A DNA stretch of 38,726 nucleotides from Polynucleobacter sp. JS-Safj-400b-B2 (GCF_018881975.1 NZ_JACVPJ010000017.1:1-38726); one strand, 5' to 3'. Shown: positions 1 to 9,411, counted from the first letter of the stretch. Translations and numbers: made by a program. The notes: generated by a model from the letters alone, not told the origin.

Positions 1-120
1 CAACTCAGAGAAGGGAAATTAGCGCCAAATCTTAGAAAAATCAGACTGTCTTCGTAAAAATTAAATATGGGGATATTTTTGCGGCGCTCTTCAGGCTAAT
101 TTTGATTTAATCTGCGCTTC
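1..120. other. Left-end sequence not homologous to lpdA
   Basis: These bases lie beyond the point where the lpdA reading frame stops resembling dihydrolipoamide dehydrogenase (about base 120). They are AT-rich and contain an AAATAT/ATATTT inverted repeat around GGGG at 66-81. Two short frames run off the window edge: a plus-strand frame ending at TAA 55-57 (last residues LAPNLRKIRLSS) and a minus-strand frame open from about base 95 to base 1. I recognise neither. Either could be the edge of an insertion sequence or of a neighbouring gene joined by rearrangement. The non-lpdA stretch is about as long as the IS30 piece at the other end, which would fit a contig that stops inside repeats at both ends (inference). 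Confidence 0.4.
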
Positions 121-729
121 CTTAGCAATCACGGATTCTTTGTACCCACGCAATTGATCAATCTCAATCTTGGGTGCGCCGAAAGTAATACCATGCTTAG
201 CCATGGTTTTAACTTCATCCATGACTGAAGTTGTGTGCAGCAATGCTTTTGATGGAATACAGCCGACGTTCAAGCAAACACCACCCAAGGTTGGATAGCG
301 CTCCACCAACACTGTATTCATGCCTAAGTCAGCACTGCGAAACGCTGCACTATAACCACCGGGGCCCGCACCGAGAACAAGTACTTCACATTCATGATCG
401 ACCTTACCGCTGTACTGACCTGCTACTGGAGCAGGGGCCGCTGGTGCGGCAGGTTTTGCTGCTGGAGCCGGTTGAGGTGCAGGCGCTGCACCACTAGCCT
501 CAATCTCCGCAATCACAGAACCTTTGCTCACTTTATCTCCAAGCTTGACTGCAATACTGATAACAGTACCTGCAGCATCGGCTGGAACTTCCATGGTGGC
601 TTTATCAGATTCGAGCACTAATAGTGGCTGCTCTTTTTCAATGACATCACCCACTTTAATCAGCACTTCGATTACAGGTACATCTGCATAGTCTCCAATA
701 TCTGGAACAAGGATCGTTTGCTTAGCCAT
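91..729 (-). pseudogene. lpdA: Dihydrolipoamide dehydrogenase (E3), C-terminally truncated
   Basis: This is the 5' part of the E3 gene of the pyruvate dehydrogenase complex, which reoxidises dihydrolipoyl groups using FAD and NAD+. The start chosen is the ATG at 727-729, preceded by a GGGAGG ribosome site and giving [10 protein letters not shown]; longer in-frame extensions overlap aceF. The 212-residue product has an N-terminal lipoyl domain (ESDKATME motif), an Ala/Pro linker of about 30 residues, the FAD-binding GAGPGG motif and the redox-active CLNVGC pair. It then reads ESVIAK and departs from the family into nine unrelated residues and a stop. A complete lipoyl-E3 is close to 590 residues, so most of the FAD domain, the NAD domain and the dimer interface with the catalytic His-Glu are missing. 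It follows aceF by 10 bases. I read it as a gene disrupted at about base 120 by insertion, rearrangement or an assembly join. A functional E3 would have to come from another locus. Confidence 0.8.
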
Positions 730-739
730 AGATCCTCCC

Positions 740-2362
740 TTACAGACTGGCGCGACGGAAGTCGGCCAAGAGCTGAGCAATGTACACGTTAAAACGCGTA
801 GCTAAGGCACCGTCAATCACGCGATGATCTGCAGAAAGGGACAATGGGCAAATAAGGCGTGGTACAAATTGCTTGCCATCCCAAACCGGCTTCATAGCAG
901 CTTTACTCACACCCAAAATGGCAACTTCTGGAGCATTCACGATTGGTGAGAAATATGTACCGCCAATTCCGCCTAGAGAGGAGATCGTAAAACTAGCGCC
1001 CTGCATTTGGTCTGGCTTTAATTTTCCATCGCGTGCAAGAGCAGCTAACTCTGAAGTTTCTTTAGCTAACTCAAAGATGCCTTTCTTATCCACATCTTTA
1101 ATGACTGGCACAACTAATCCAGTTGGGGTATCTGCCGCAAAACCAATATTGAAGTATTTCTTCAAGATTAGATCATCACCATCCAACGAGCTATTGAACT
1201 CTGGATATTTTTTCAGGGCAGCTACTGCGGCTTTCATCAAGAAAGCGAGCATCGTAATCTTGACACCCTTCTTCTCATTCTCTTTATTGGTGAGAACGCG
1301 GAATGCCTCTAAATCTGTAATATCAGCATCTTCGTGATAAGTCACAGCCGGGATCATCACCCAGTTACGACCCAAATTAGCTGCTGTGAGCTTCTTAATA
1401 CGATTGAGTGGCTGACGCTCGATCTCACCAAACTTTGTGAAATCCACTTTCGGCCAAGGAATTAAATTCAAGCCGCCTAAACTGCCACCAGCCGAAGCAG
1501 CTGCAGGACTACCTGCGCCACCACTCATTGCGGCCTTCACAAATGCCTGGACATCCTCTTGGGTAATGCGACCTTTAGGGCCAGATCCCTTGACCTGATT
1601 AATGGTGACACCCAGTTCGCGTGCAAACTTACGCACAGATGGACTTGCATGACTTGCTGCAGCATCTACTTGTGGAGGTGTATTACTAATAGGAGGAGGT
1701 GCTGGGGCACGTGCGATTGGCGGTTCAACAGCCTTGGCCGCTGGAGCTACAGGAGCCGACATCGCTGCTGGTGCGGCAGGTGCGGGTGTAGAGCCCGATG
1801 CCCCACCTTCCAGGATCACAACTACTGATCCTTCAGAGAGGTTGTCTCCTACTTTAACTTTGACTTCTTTGACGATGCCGGAATGTGAAGAGGGGACATC
1901 CATCGTGGCTTTATCAGACTCCAGCACAACGATAGATTGTTCCTTCTCCACCTTATCACCAGCCTTAACCAAGACTTCGATGACCGGCACATCCTTGTAG
2001 TCGCCGATATCTGGGACTTTGATTTCAATTGGAGCACTACTAGTAGCGCTGGCACTAGCAACTGTAGGAGCTTGTGCAGGAGCACTCGCTACTGGTGGAG
2101 GTGCTGGAGTAGAAGCTGCGGCACCCTCTTCCAAAGTGATTACCAAAGATCCTTCAGAGAGGTTATCTCCTACTTTAACTTTGACTTCTTTCACAATCCC
2201 TGAGTGTGATGAAGGAACGTCCATTGTTGCCTTGTCAGACTCAAGCACAACGATAGATTGTTCCTTCTCCACCTTATCACCAGCCTTAACCAAGACTTCG
2301 ATGACCGGCACATCCTTGTAGTCGCCGATATCTGGGACTTTGATTTCAATAATTTGACTCAT
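740..2362 (-). CDS. aceF: Pyruvate dehydrogenase E2, dihydrolipoamide acetyltransferase with two lipoyl domains
   Basis: This is the core subunit of the pyruvate dehydrogenase complex; it transfers acetyl groups from lipoyl-lysine to CoA. The 540 residues comprise lipoyl domain 1 (about 5-80, lipoyl-Lys44 in ESDKATMD), an Ala/Pro linker, lipoyl domain 2 (about 112-187, Lys151), a second linker, the peripheral-subunit-binding domain ([12 protein letters not shown] region, about 240-278) and the acetyltransferase domain, ending near the catalytic DHRVIDG motif (His513, Asp517). The two lipoyl domains are nearly identical, and 107 bases of their coding DNA are exactly repeated. The ATG has an AAGAGA element upstream and lies 15 bases after aceE; lpdA follows after 10 bases, so the three form one operon. 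Family identity and role are certain. Two lipoyl domains is within the one-to-three range seen in bacterial E2 proteins. Confidence 0.97.
   Translation of the reverse strand: MSQIIEIKVPDIGDYKDVPVIEVLVKAGDKVEKEQSIVVLESDKATMDVPSSHSGIVKEVKVKVGDNLSEGSLVITLEEGAAASTPAPPPVASAPAQAPTVASASATSSAPIEIKVPDIGDYKDVPVIEVLVKAGDKVEKEQSIVVLESDKATMDVPSSHSGIVKEVKVKVGDNLSEGSVVVILEGGASGSTPAPAAPAAMSAPVAPAAKAVEPPIARAPAPPPISNTPPQVDAAASHASPSVRKFARELGVTINQVKGSGPKGRITQEDVQAFVKAAMSGGAGSPAAASAGGSLGGLNLIPWPKVDFTKFGEIERQPLNRIKKLTAANLGRNWVMIPAVTYHEDADITDLEAFRVLTNKENEKKGVKITMLAFLMKAAVAALKKYPEFNSSLDGDDLILKKYFNIGFAADTPTGLVVPVIKDVDKKGIFELAKETSELAALARDGKLKPDQMQGASFTISSLGGIGGTYFSPIVNAPEVAILGVSKAAMKPVWDGKQFVPRLICPLSLSADHRVIDGALATRFNVYIAQLLADFRRASL
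1827..2350 (-). repeat. Tandem lipoyl-domain duplication within aceF
   Basis: Segments 1827-2029 and 2148-2350 are copies offset by 321 bases (107 codons). The halves nearest the domain N-termini, 1923-2029 and 2244-2350, are identical over 107 bases. The remainder differs at scattered, mostly synonymous positions. The copies are separated by Ala/Pro-rich linker DNA. The repeat is in frame, so recombination between copies would delete or add exactly one lipoyl domain. Confidence 0.93.
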
Positions 2363-2377
2363 AGTATTTATCTCTTA

Positions 2378-5074
2378 TCAAACCGTCATTGGGTTTGGTT
2401 TAGTAGCATCGATGTCGTATTTCTTAATCGCTTCAGCCAACTTGGAACGATCAAGCTGACCAGAGTCAACCAAAGATCTCAAGGCAGTCAGAACTACCCA
2501 ACGGCGATCTACTTCAAAGAAGTCACGGAGTTTTTCACGAGTATCCGAACGACCAAAGCCGTCAGTACCCAAGACTTCGTAGCGACGACCCATATGCTGA
2601 ATCGCTGGACGAATCTGTTCAGCAAACAAACGGACATAGTCAGTAGCCGCAACGATTGGGCCTGAAGTATCTTTCAAGCACTTCTCGACATGAGATAAGG
2701 CTGGCGCAGCGCTTGGGTTCAACAGATTGCTACGGTGAACCGCAGTCCAATCACGACCTAGCTCAGTAAAGCTTGGGCAACCCCACAAGTCAGAAGAAAT
2801 GCCCCAGTCTTTATGAAGAATCTCTGCCGCTTCAATCACTTCACGGAAGATAGTTCCTGAACCTAAAAGTTGTACGCGTAGTTTTGCCTTGTCATCGCCA
2901 ACTGACTTGAGCTTGTACATACCCTTGATGATGTCTTTCTCGGCACCCTTAGGCATTGCTGGGTGTGAGTAGTTTTCATTCATCAAAGTAACGTAGTAGT
3001 AAACGTCTTCCTGAACTTCTAGCATGCGACGCATACCATCCTGAATCACTACCGCCAATTCGAATGAGAAGGTTGGGTCATAGCTGATACAGTTTGGAAC
3101 TGCACCACTCCACAGATGGCTATGGCCATCTTCGTGTTGCAAGCCTTCGCCATTCAAGGTGGTTCTACCAGCCGTACCACCGAGCAAGAAGCCACGACTA
3201 CGCATATCACCTGCCGCCCAAGCTAAGTCACCAATACGCTGGAAACCAAACATGGAGTAGAAGATATAGAAAGGCAACATCGGTACGCCATGAGTAGAGT
3301 ATGAAGTTGCTGCAGCGATCCAGTCGCACATACCACCAGCTTCATTAATACCCTCTTGCAGAATTTGACCGGTCTTGTCCTCTTTGTAGAACATCAATTG
3401 ATCGTGATCTTCTGGCGTGTAAAGCTGACCCAATTGATTCCAAATACCGAGTTGACGGAACATACCTTCCATACCAAAGGTACGGGACTCGTCCGGAACA
3501 ATTGGAACTACACGCTTACCTAAAACCTTATCGCGTACTACTGTATTGAGAATACGTACGAATGCCATGGTGGTTGAAATCTCACGGCCTTCACTGGTTG
3601 CCTCAAGCAATGGCGTAAATACATCCAATGCTGGTACCGGTAAGCTCTCAGCTTTAGTGCGACGCTGTGGCAAATAACCGCCCAATTCTTGACGACGCGC
3701 CTTCATGTACTCTAATTCAGGGCTACCTTCAGCAAACTTTACCAAAGGCATTTCGTCTAACTGCTCATCTTTTACCGGAATCTCAAAGCGATCACGGAAG
3801 CGACGTACGTCGTCGTCATTCATTTTCTTCGCTTGGTGAGCAATATTCATCGCCTCACCAGAGCCACCCATGCCATAACCTTTAATAGTATGGGCTAGGA
3901 TTACCGTAGGTTGCTCCTTATGATTTACCGCTGCATGAAATGCTGCGTATACCTTATGAGGATCATGACCTCCACGATTGAGTTGCCAAATCTCATCATC
4001 ACTCCAGTCGCTGACTAAAGCTTTTAATTCTGGAGTATTGAACACTGTCTCGCGAACGTAGCTACCGTTCTTAGACTTCATAGTCTGATACTGACCATCG
4101 ACGATCTCGCCCAGGCGCTGCATCAAGATACCCTTCTTGTCACGAGCAAAAAGAGCGTCCCACTGACCGCCCCAAACTACTTTGATGACATTCCAACCTG
4201 CACCACGGAACTCGCTCTCGAGCTCTTGAATAATGCTGCCATTGCCGCGCACCGGTCCATCTAAGCGCTGCAAGTTACAGTTGACAACAAAAATTAGGTT
4301 ATCGAGTTTTTCACGGCCGGCCATGCCAATCGCGCCTAATGATTCTGGTTCGTCAGTTTCACCGTCGCCCAAGAAAGCCCAAACTTTACGGCCCTGCTCC
4401 TGAATAAACCCACGATCAGTGAGGTACTTCATAAAGCGAGCTTGATAAATCGCCATGATGGGGCCTAGGCCCATCGACACTGTTGGGAACTGCCAGAAGT
4501 CTGGCATCAACCAAGGATGTGGATAGCTAGAGATACCTTTACCGCCTACTTCTTGGCGGAAGTTATTGAGTTGACCTTCTTCGAGGCGACCCAACATGTA
4601 TGCACGCGCATACACACCTGGCGCTGAGTGACCCTGAACAAATATTAAATCTCCGCCATGCTCTGGAGATGGCGCATGCCAGAAATGATTAAACCCAACG
4701 TCATACAAAGTCGCTGCTGACTGAAATGAAGAGATATGTCCGCCAACGTTCGTATCTTTGTTTGCACGCAGAACCATCGCCATGGCATTCCAACGAGTAT
4801 ATGAACGAATGCGGTGCTCTACGTTTTGATCACCAGGCAAACGTGCTTGGTTTTCAACAGGAATAGTATTGATGTATGGAGTCTCAGCATGGAAAGGCTG
4901 CACTACTCCGTTTACACGTGCATGAGAAATTTGTTGATCTATTAGATAGGCAGCTCTCTCAGGACCTTCGTTGCGAATAACGCCATCTAGCGCTTGCAAC
5001 CATTCTTGAGTTTCTCCTGGATCAGCATCCTGGGCATTCTGTTTACCTAATATTTGGTCTGGAACTGCTGCCAT
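2378..5074 (-). CDS. aceE: Pyruvate dehydrogenase E1, homodimeric type
   Basis: This is the thiamine-diphosphate-dependent E1 subunit; it decarboxylates pyruvate and reductively acetylates the lipoyl domains of AceF. At 898 residues it has the normal length of the homodimeric (E. coli-type) E1 rather than the alpha/beta type. The ThDP/Mg-binding motif begins GDGET at 236-240 and ends NCN at 265-267. Conserved E1 blocks are visible throughout, for example GHSAPGVYARAY near 148-159 and the C-terminal EVLGTDGFGRSDTRE. The ATG follows a GGAGA ribosome site by seven bases. It is the first gene of the aceE-aceF-lpdA operon and is divergent from the sensor kinase gene, with 204 bases of shared upstream DNA. 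No PdhR-type regulator gene is present in the window. Confidence 0.98.
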   Translation of the reverse strand: MAAVPDQILGKQNAQDADPGETQEWLQALDGVIRNEGPERAAYLIDQQISHARVNGVVQPFHAETPYINTIPVENQARLPGDQNVEHRIRSYTRWNAMAMVLRANKDTNVGGHISSFQSAATLYDVGFNHFWHAPSPEHGGDLIFVQGHSAPGVYARAYMLGRLEEGQLNNFRQEVGGKGISSYPHPWLMPDFWQFPTVSMGLGPIMAIYQARFMKYLTDRGFIQEQGRKVWAFLGDGETDEPESLGAIGMAGREKLDNLIFVVNCNLQRLDGPVRGNGSIIQELESEFRGAGWNVIKVVWGGQWDALFARDKKGILMQRLGEIVDGQYQTMKSKNGSYVRETVFNTPELKALVSDWSDDEIWQLNRGGHDPHKVYAAFHAAVNHKEQPTVILAHTIKGYGMGGSGEAMNIAHQAKKMNDDDVRRFRDRFEIPVKDEQLDEMPLVKFAEGSPELEYMKARRQELGGYLPQRRTKAESLPVPALDVFTPLLEATSEGREISTTMAFVRILNTVVRDKVLGKRVVPIVPDESRTFGMEGMFRQLGIWNQLGQLYTPEDHDQLMFYKEDKTGQILQEGINEAGGMCDWIAAATSYSTHGVPMLPFYIFYSMFGFQRIGDLAWAAGDMRSRGFLLGGTAGRTTLNGEGLQHEDGHSHLWSGAVPNCISYDPTFSFELAVVIQDGMRRMLEVQEDVYYYVTLMNENYSHPAMPKGAEKDIIKGMYKLKSVGDDKAKLRVQLLGSGTIFREVIEAAEILHKDWGISSDLWGCPSFTELGRDWTAVHRSNLLNPSAAPALSHVEKCLKDTSGPIVAATDYVRLFAEQIRPAIQHMGRRYEVLGTDGFGRSDTREKLRDFFEVDRRWVVLTALRSLVDSGQLDRSKLAEAIKKYDIDATKPNPMTV

Positions 5075-5125
5075 CTTTTGTCTCCATTTAATAGTGCGTA
5101 ATTTGTCATTAACTCTATAGGCAAT

Positions 5126-5154
5126 ATTCTAGGAAGGTATATGGGTGTAAACAA
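5126..5154 (-). promoter_or_regulatory. Candidate sigma70 promoter of aceE
   Basis: On the minus strand, TTGTTT (5149-5154) and TAGAAT (5126-5131) are separated by 17 bases. The -10 matches five of six consensus positions, the -35 three of six. Transcription would start near 5119, giving a leader of about 45 bases that contains the aceE ribosome site. It was located by eye. Confidence 0.5.
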
Positions 5155-5162
5155 GCAATTTT

Positions 5163-5193
5163 CCACATAATGATAGTATTTCTCATAATGTGG
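5163..5193. promoter_or_regulatory. Operator-like 31-bp dyad in the aceE/kinase divergent region
   Basis: Arms CCACATAATG (5163-5172) and CATAATGTGG (5184-5193) form an inverted repeat with one mismatched pair. The heptamer CATAATG is also directly repeated 20 bases apart, about two helical turns. Its centre lies near -59 relative to the proposed aceE start, a usual position for an activator site. The binding protein is unknown; the FixJ-type regulator encoded nearby is one candidate. Confidence 0.45.
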
Positions 5194-5278
5194 TAATTTA
5201 TTGCACTGCAAATAAGTAGCTGCATAGACTACAAAATTGCATTTCAAAAGGGGCAAATAAGGCAAAATCGTCTTATTC

Positions 5279-7801
5279 ATGAAAAAAACGGCCTTTTCCG
5301 GACTAATCCTTAACCCTATCAGATGGCTCCGCAAAATACGCGGATTTAGGATTGTTTACACCCCGCTACTTGCGATCGTTCTATTTACTGCGGTGATGGG
5401 CGTTATTTTGGGTACCCTGCATCTCCAGGAAAAGAACCAGCAAGAGGCAGCCCTATTTAGAGAACTCTCATTTGCCAAGCAACGTATTCAAACGCGTTTC
5501 GCTAGCAATCTAGAAGCATTAACCACTATTAATCGAGAAGTGGCAGCCAGCGAAGATCAGATCAAGTTAAGACAAATTGCTCGCGAGCAAGTAGAAGATC
5601 TGGTGATGAATAATCACGAGATAGTAAAGATCATATGGCTAAACAATAACAACCAGCGTGAATGGGTTGTCCCAGCTGAAATTGGTAAATCCGATTGGAT
5701 TGATAAAACCCAAAATGACCAGCTCATTAATTCCAGCCTTTCATCAACCATCGAGCTTAGCCGCGTAACTAGTCGGGCAGCCTTTAGTCAATTTGTATCC
5801 TTAAACCTACCGAGCGACGAACCGATCTCCACAGAGAGAAGAATCGTTTTGTGGCAAGTGGTCCCCAATATTGTTGGTGGAGAAATTGTTGGGTTCTTGG
5901 CGGCACTCTATACCACCCAAGGCATATTAGATGTGATTCCAGGGGAGCTGAAATCAAATTACCGCTTCACCCTACTAACGGATAACGAAAGGGTATTGGG
6001 TATTTCTTCTGATAAAGATACTCCCAAAAGAGCATTTAGTAATCAGACTAGTTTGGATATTGGAGTCTTAAGCCCTAACCTCACTTTGCGGATAGATACC
6101 TATCCTCCGCCAACTAATCTTACCTTCAGAATGTTGATCGGGGTTGTTATTGGCTTGAGTGCATTTGTGGTTTGGAGTCTATGGTCGGTTCTCAAGCAGA
6201 TGCAAGTTCGTCAAGAGGCTGAGGCAAGTCTGCGTGCAGAAACAAGATTTCGTAATGCCATGGAGAACTCCACTCCAGTAGGTATTCGTGCGCACGATAT
6301 GCAAAAGCGCATTACCTACGTGAATCGAGCCTTTTGTGAAATGACGGGCTGGACAGCAGAAGAATTAATAGGCCTCACCCCGCCATTTCCATTTTGGCCC
6401 GATAGCAGAAGAGATGAGTTGGTAGAGAAAATGAATCGGGCAATGCAATCAGACCTCAGCCTCATGATGAGGGTTGGCATTGAAGGTGCGATCTTAAAAC
6501 GGGACGGCACCTTAATACAGACGCGTACTTTTATCGCTCCGCTGATTAATGAAAAAGATAAGCAGACTGGTTGGGTTACCTCCCTGATTGATATTTCAGA
6601 ACCTAAAAAGATTCGTGAAGAATTGGCTGCCTCTCAAGAGCGCTTTACCACTGTTCTAGAGAGTCTAGATGCAGCCGTGTCAGTAGTCTCACTAGAAACG
6701 AATGCCCTACTCTTTGCCAATCGTTTTTATCGAGAGCGCTTTGGTGATGACTCTAAAGGCCACTATCAGTTGGCGGGCAGCGATTCTAGCAATATGACAT
6801 TGAGAGATATCGCAGAAGATCTAGAGGATTCCCCTCCGGGAATTCCAACGCCATTCCTGTATCAAGAATCCGAGTCAGAAGAAGTTCAGTTAAGTGATGA
6901 AAGCAATCAATGGTTTGAAGTTAGACGTCGCTTTATCCCGTGGGTTGACGGACATCTTGCGCAATTATTAATTGCCACCGACATTACTGCTCGTAAAGAA
7001 GCTGATGATTTGGTTCAGCAACAACAAGAACGTATGCAGTTTACAAGCCGCCTCACTACGATGGGCGAAATGGCTTCTTCTTTAGCCCATGAACTAAACC
7101 AACCTCTTTCGGCGATTTCAAACTACTGTATGGGTGTTGCAAAACGTTTAGAGGGCAGTTTAGACCCTGTGATGAACAAAGAAATTTTGCCCGCTCTCGA
7201 GAAAGCTGCCGAACAGGCGCATCGAGCGGGTACCATCATTCAACGCATTCGCGGCTTTGTAAAGCGTAGTGAGCCACAACGCAAAGAATCGAATGTTGCT
7301 GAAATTATTAATGATGCCGTCGGCTTAGTTGAAATTGAAGCCCATCGACACCGCTTAACTATCACCTCTGAAATTGCTGAGAATCTACCGGTAGTCAATC
7401 TCGACCCCGTACTAATCTTGCAAGTTGTAGTCAATTTGCTCAAAAATGCCCTAGATAGCGTGCGAGAGGCTTACCCCCTCTCCTCCCGTTGGTCGGCGCC
7501 ACCAGTGCGGATTAGCGCGGACTTAGACACCAGTATTTTCCCAGCCATGCTCCGAATCCAAGTTACTGATACCGGGGGCGGTATCTCTGAAAACGTACTG
7601 GAACGCATGTTTGAGCCATTTTTCAGCACAAAATCCGATGGAATGGGCATGGGACTCAATATTTGCCGTTCTATTATTGAATCCCACCATGGCAGGCTAT
7701 GGGCTACCAACGTCCAAGACTCAGAACAGACTAAGCTGGCGGGCTGCACCTTTACAATACTTCTACCCCTGGAGCCGACGCAACCCAAGGCCAATGTTTA
7801 A
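5279..7801 (+). CDS. Membrane-bound PAS-domain sensor histidine kinase
   Basis: This is the sensor kinase of a two-component pair with the next gene. The 840 residues contain a transmembrane helix at about 25-48, a periplasmic region of roughly 230 residues with no recognised fold, and a second helix at about 283-304. Two PAS domains follow in the cytoplasm (about 322-442 and 452-572). The DHp helix carries phosphoacceptor His604 (LAHELNQPL), and the ATPase domain has N-box Asn723 (LLKNALDS), G1 box Asp764 (DTGGGI) and GMGMGL. The AHELNQPL signature is typical of FixL/DctB/TodS-like kinases. There are no heme-ligand indications by eye, so oxygen sensing should not be assumed. The kinase gene is followed after 24 bases by the regulator and then folD and prlC, and is divergent from aceE. 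The signal is unknown; the neighbourhood suggests a carboxylate or central-carbon cue (inference). Confidence 0.9.
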   Translation: MKKTAFSGLILNPIRWLRKIRGFRIVYTPLLAIVLFTAVMGVILGTLHLQEKNQQEAALFRELSFAKQRIQTRFASNLEALTTINREVAASEDQIKLRQIAREQVEDLVMNNHEIVKIIWLNNNNQREWVVPAEIGKSDWIDKTQNDQLINSSLSSTIELSRVTSRAAFSQFVSLNLPSDEPISTERRIVLWQVVPNIVGGEIVGFLAALYTTQGILDVIPGELKSNYRFTLLTDNERVLGISSDKDTPKRAFSNQTSLDIGVLSPNLTLRIDTYPPPTNLTFRMLIGVVIGLSAFVVWSLWSVLKQMQVRQEAEASLRAETRFRNAMENSTPVGIRAHDMQKRITYVNRAFCEMTGWTAEELIGLTPPFPFWPDSRRDELVEKMNRAMQSDLSLMMRVGIEGAILKRDGTLIQTRTFIAPLINEKDKQTGWVTSLIDISEPKKIREELAASQERFTTVLESLDAAVSVVSLETNALLFANRFYRERFGDDSKGHYQLAGSDSSNMTLRDIAEDLEDSPPGIPTPFLYQESESEEVQLSDESNQWFEVRRRFIPWVDGHLAQLLIATDITARKEADDLVQQQQERMQFTSRLTTMGEMASSLAHELNQPLSAISNYCMGVAKRLEGSLDPVMNKEILPALEKAAEQAHRAGTIIQRIRGFVKRSEPQRKESNVAEIINDAVGLVEIEAHRHRLTITSEIAENLPVVNLDPVLILQVVVNLLKNALDSVREAYPLSSRWSAPPVRISADLDTSIFPAMLRIQVTDTGGGISENVLERMFEPFFSTKSDGMGMGLNICRSIIESHHGRLWATNVQDSEQTKLAGCTFTILLPLEPTQPKANV

Positions 7802-7825
7802 CGGATTTACCTCACGAGAACTGAT

Positions 7826-8473
7826 ATGAACTTAAGCGCTGCTGCAAAACCGAACCAAGCTGAAGTGGTCTATGTAGTTGATGATGATGAAGCAGTCAGA
7901 GACTCGCTGACTTGGCTCTTAGAAAGTAATGGTTACGTTGTACGTTGCCATGCAAGCGCAGAACGCTTCTTGCAGTCTTTGCAAAGCACCGATAAGTCCA
8001 CTATTTCTTGCGCCATTTTGGATGTGCGTATGCCTGGTATGTCTGGTCTCGAATTACAAGAGCGTCTCACGAGTGAAAATTTACCAATGCCAGTTGCTTT
8101 CATTACTGGTCATGGGGATGTCTCAATGGCAGTCTCCACCATGAAACGTGGTGCGGTAGATTTCATTGAAAAGCCTTTTAAAGAAAATGATCTTTGTGGT
8201 TTAGTGGATCGCATGCTTGCCAAAGCACGTATCGACTATTCACAAGCTAGTCAGCGCAAGATTACCCAAAGCTTGCTCGGCAAGTTGACTGGGCGTGAGC
8301 GCCAAGTTCTAGAGCGTATTGTTGCTGGTCGTCTCAATAAACAAATTGCTGATGATCTTGGCATTTCCATTAAGACTGTTGAGGCGCACCGTGCCAACAT
8401 CATGGAAAAGCTCAACGTCAATACGGTTGCAGACCTGCTCCGCTTGGCTTTATCTGATCCTCAGCCTAATTAA
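7826..8473 (+). CDS. FixJ/NarL-type response regulator
   Basis: This is a transcriptional regulator of 215 residues, the presumed phosphorylation partner of the upstream kinase. The N-terminal receiver domain has the acidic cluster VDDDE (18-22), phosphoacceptor Asp66 (ILDVRMPG) and Lys117 (IEKPF). The C-terminal LuxR-type helix-turn-helix, about 153-212, reads LTGRERQVL, NKQIADDLGIS and KTVEAHRANI, as in FixJ. The start ATG lies 24 bases after the kinase and only 15 bases separate its stop from folD, so co-transcription is likely. Target genes are unknown. The divergent aceE promoter region with its dyad at 5163-5193 is an obvious candidate. Confidence 0.93.
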   Translation: MNLSAAAKPNQAEVVYVVDDDEAVRDSLTWLLESNGYVVRCHASAERFLQSLQSTDKSTISCAILDVRMPGMSGLELQERLTSENLPMPVAFITGHGDVSMAVSTMKRGAVDFIEKPFKENDLCGLVDRMLAKARIDYSQASQRKITQSLLGKLTGRERQVLERIVAGRLNKQIADDLGISIKTVEAHRANIMEKLNVNTVADLLRLALSDPQPN

Positions 8474-8488
8474 TTACTGGGGTTCTCA

Positions 8489-9343
8489 ATGCCAGCACAA
8501 TTATTAGACGGAAACGCCCTTTCTAAAAAACTGCGCACCGAAATTGCTGCACGTGGTGCCATTGTTACGGCCAAAGGTACAAGACCTGGTCTAGCAGTGA
8601 TTGTGGTTGGTGACAACCCTGCTAGTGCAGTTTATGTCCGCAACAAAGTGAAAGCCTGTGAAGATGTTGGTTTTCATTCTGTTTTAGAGCGCTACTCTGC
8701 TGAACTTGGCGAAGAAGAATTACTTGCCCGTATTGCAACCCTCAATGCGGATCCTGCAATACATGGGATTTTGGTACAACTCCCTTTGCCTGAACATATT
8801 GCCTCTGAGCGTGTTCTTGAGGCGATTGCCCCAGAAAAAGATGTAGATGGCTTTCACGTTGCAAATGCTGGCGCCCTGATGGTCGGCCAACCAGAGTTCA
8901 AGCCATGCACTCCCTATGGATGCATGAAGATTCTGGAAAGTATTGAATATCCGATTCGGGGTGCTCGTGCAGTGATTGTTGGTGCCTCTAATATTGTAGG
9001 CAAGCCAATGGCAATGCTGCTATTGCAAGCCGGTGCAACTGTGACTATCTGCAATAGCAAGACACGTGACTTGTCCCACCATACAAAAGATGCCGATATT
9101 TTGGTGGTTGCCACAGGCAAACCCAAAATGATCTCCGGAGATATGGTGAAGAACGGCTCGGTTGTCATTGACGTTGGAATCAACCGCCTGCCAGACGGCA
9201 AGCTTTGTGGTGATGTGGATTTTGATACTGCCAAATATGTAGCCGGCTGGATTACCCCGGTTCCTGGTGGTGTTGGTCCAATGACCATCACTATGCTGCT
9301 CATGAATACCCTAGAAGCTGCTGAAAAGGCCGCAAAGCATTAA
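8489..9343 (+). CDS. folD: Methylenetetrahydrofolate dehydrogenase / cyclohydrolase
   Basis: This bifunctional cytosolic enzyme of one-carbon metabolism oxidises 5,10-methylene-THF with NADP+ and hydrolyses 5,10-methenyl-THF to 10-formyl-THF, feeding purine and formyl-methionine synthesis. Its 284 residues are the standard length. Visible signatures are the substrate-site block [12 protein letters not shown] with Tyr49 and Lys53, the loop [15 protein letters not shown] carrying the conserved Asp, the Rossmann segment [13 protein letters not shown] and the C-terminal [12 protein letters not shown]. It sits 15 bases downstream of the response regulator. A 7-bp inverted repeat lies between it and prlC. 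Confidence 0.98.
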   Translation: MPAQLLDGNALSKKLRTEIAARGAIVTAKGTRPGLAVIVVGDNPASAVYVRNKVKACEDVGFHSVLERYSAELGEEELLARIATLNADPAIHGILVQLPLPEHIASERVLEAIAPEKDVDGFHVANAGALMVGQPEFKPCTPYGCMKILESIEYPIRGARAVIVGASNIVGKPMAMLLLQAGATVTICNSKTRDLSHHTKDADILVVATGKPKMISGDMVKNGSVVIDVGINRLPDGKLCGDVDFDTAKYVAGWITPVPGGVGPMTITMLLMNTLEAAEKAAKH

Positions 9344-9365
9344 GCAACTGGGCAATAAGGCTTTA

Positions 9366-9395
9366 ACTGGGACTTTTGGCAAAATTGCTCCCAGT
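9366..9395. promoter_or_regulatory. Inverted repeat between folD and prlC
   Basis: ACTGGGA (9366-9372) and TCCCAGT (9389-9395) are perfect complements around a 16-base loop, in the 68-base gap between folD and prlC. There is no T-run, so a classical terminator is unlikely. It could be an operator or an mRNA stem influencing prlC translation. Confidence 0.35.
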
Positions 9396-9411
9396 CCATT
9401 AAGCTAGAGGG

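Noticed and set aside
873..1337. 154-codon plus-strand open frame
   Set aside because: It is entirely antisense to the catalytic domain of aceF, which is well supported; no start signals or recognisable domain.
5047..5334. Short minus-strand frame across the aceE/kinase divergent region
   Set aside because: It overlaps the starts of both genes and the promoter, lacks a ribosome site and resembles nothing known.
5279..7801. FixL-like oxygen-sensing function for the PAS kinase
   Set aside because: The pair with a FixJ-type regulator invites this, but the kinase has membrane helices and a large periplasmic domain, and I could not place a heme-ligating His in either PAS domain.
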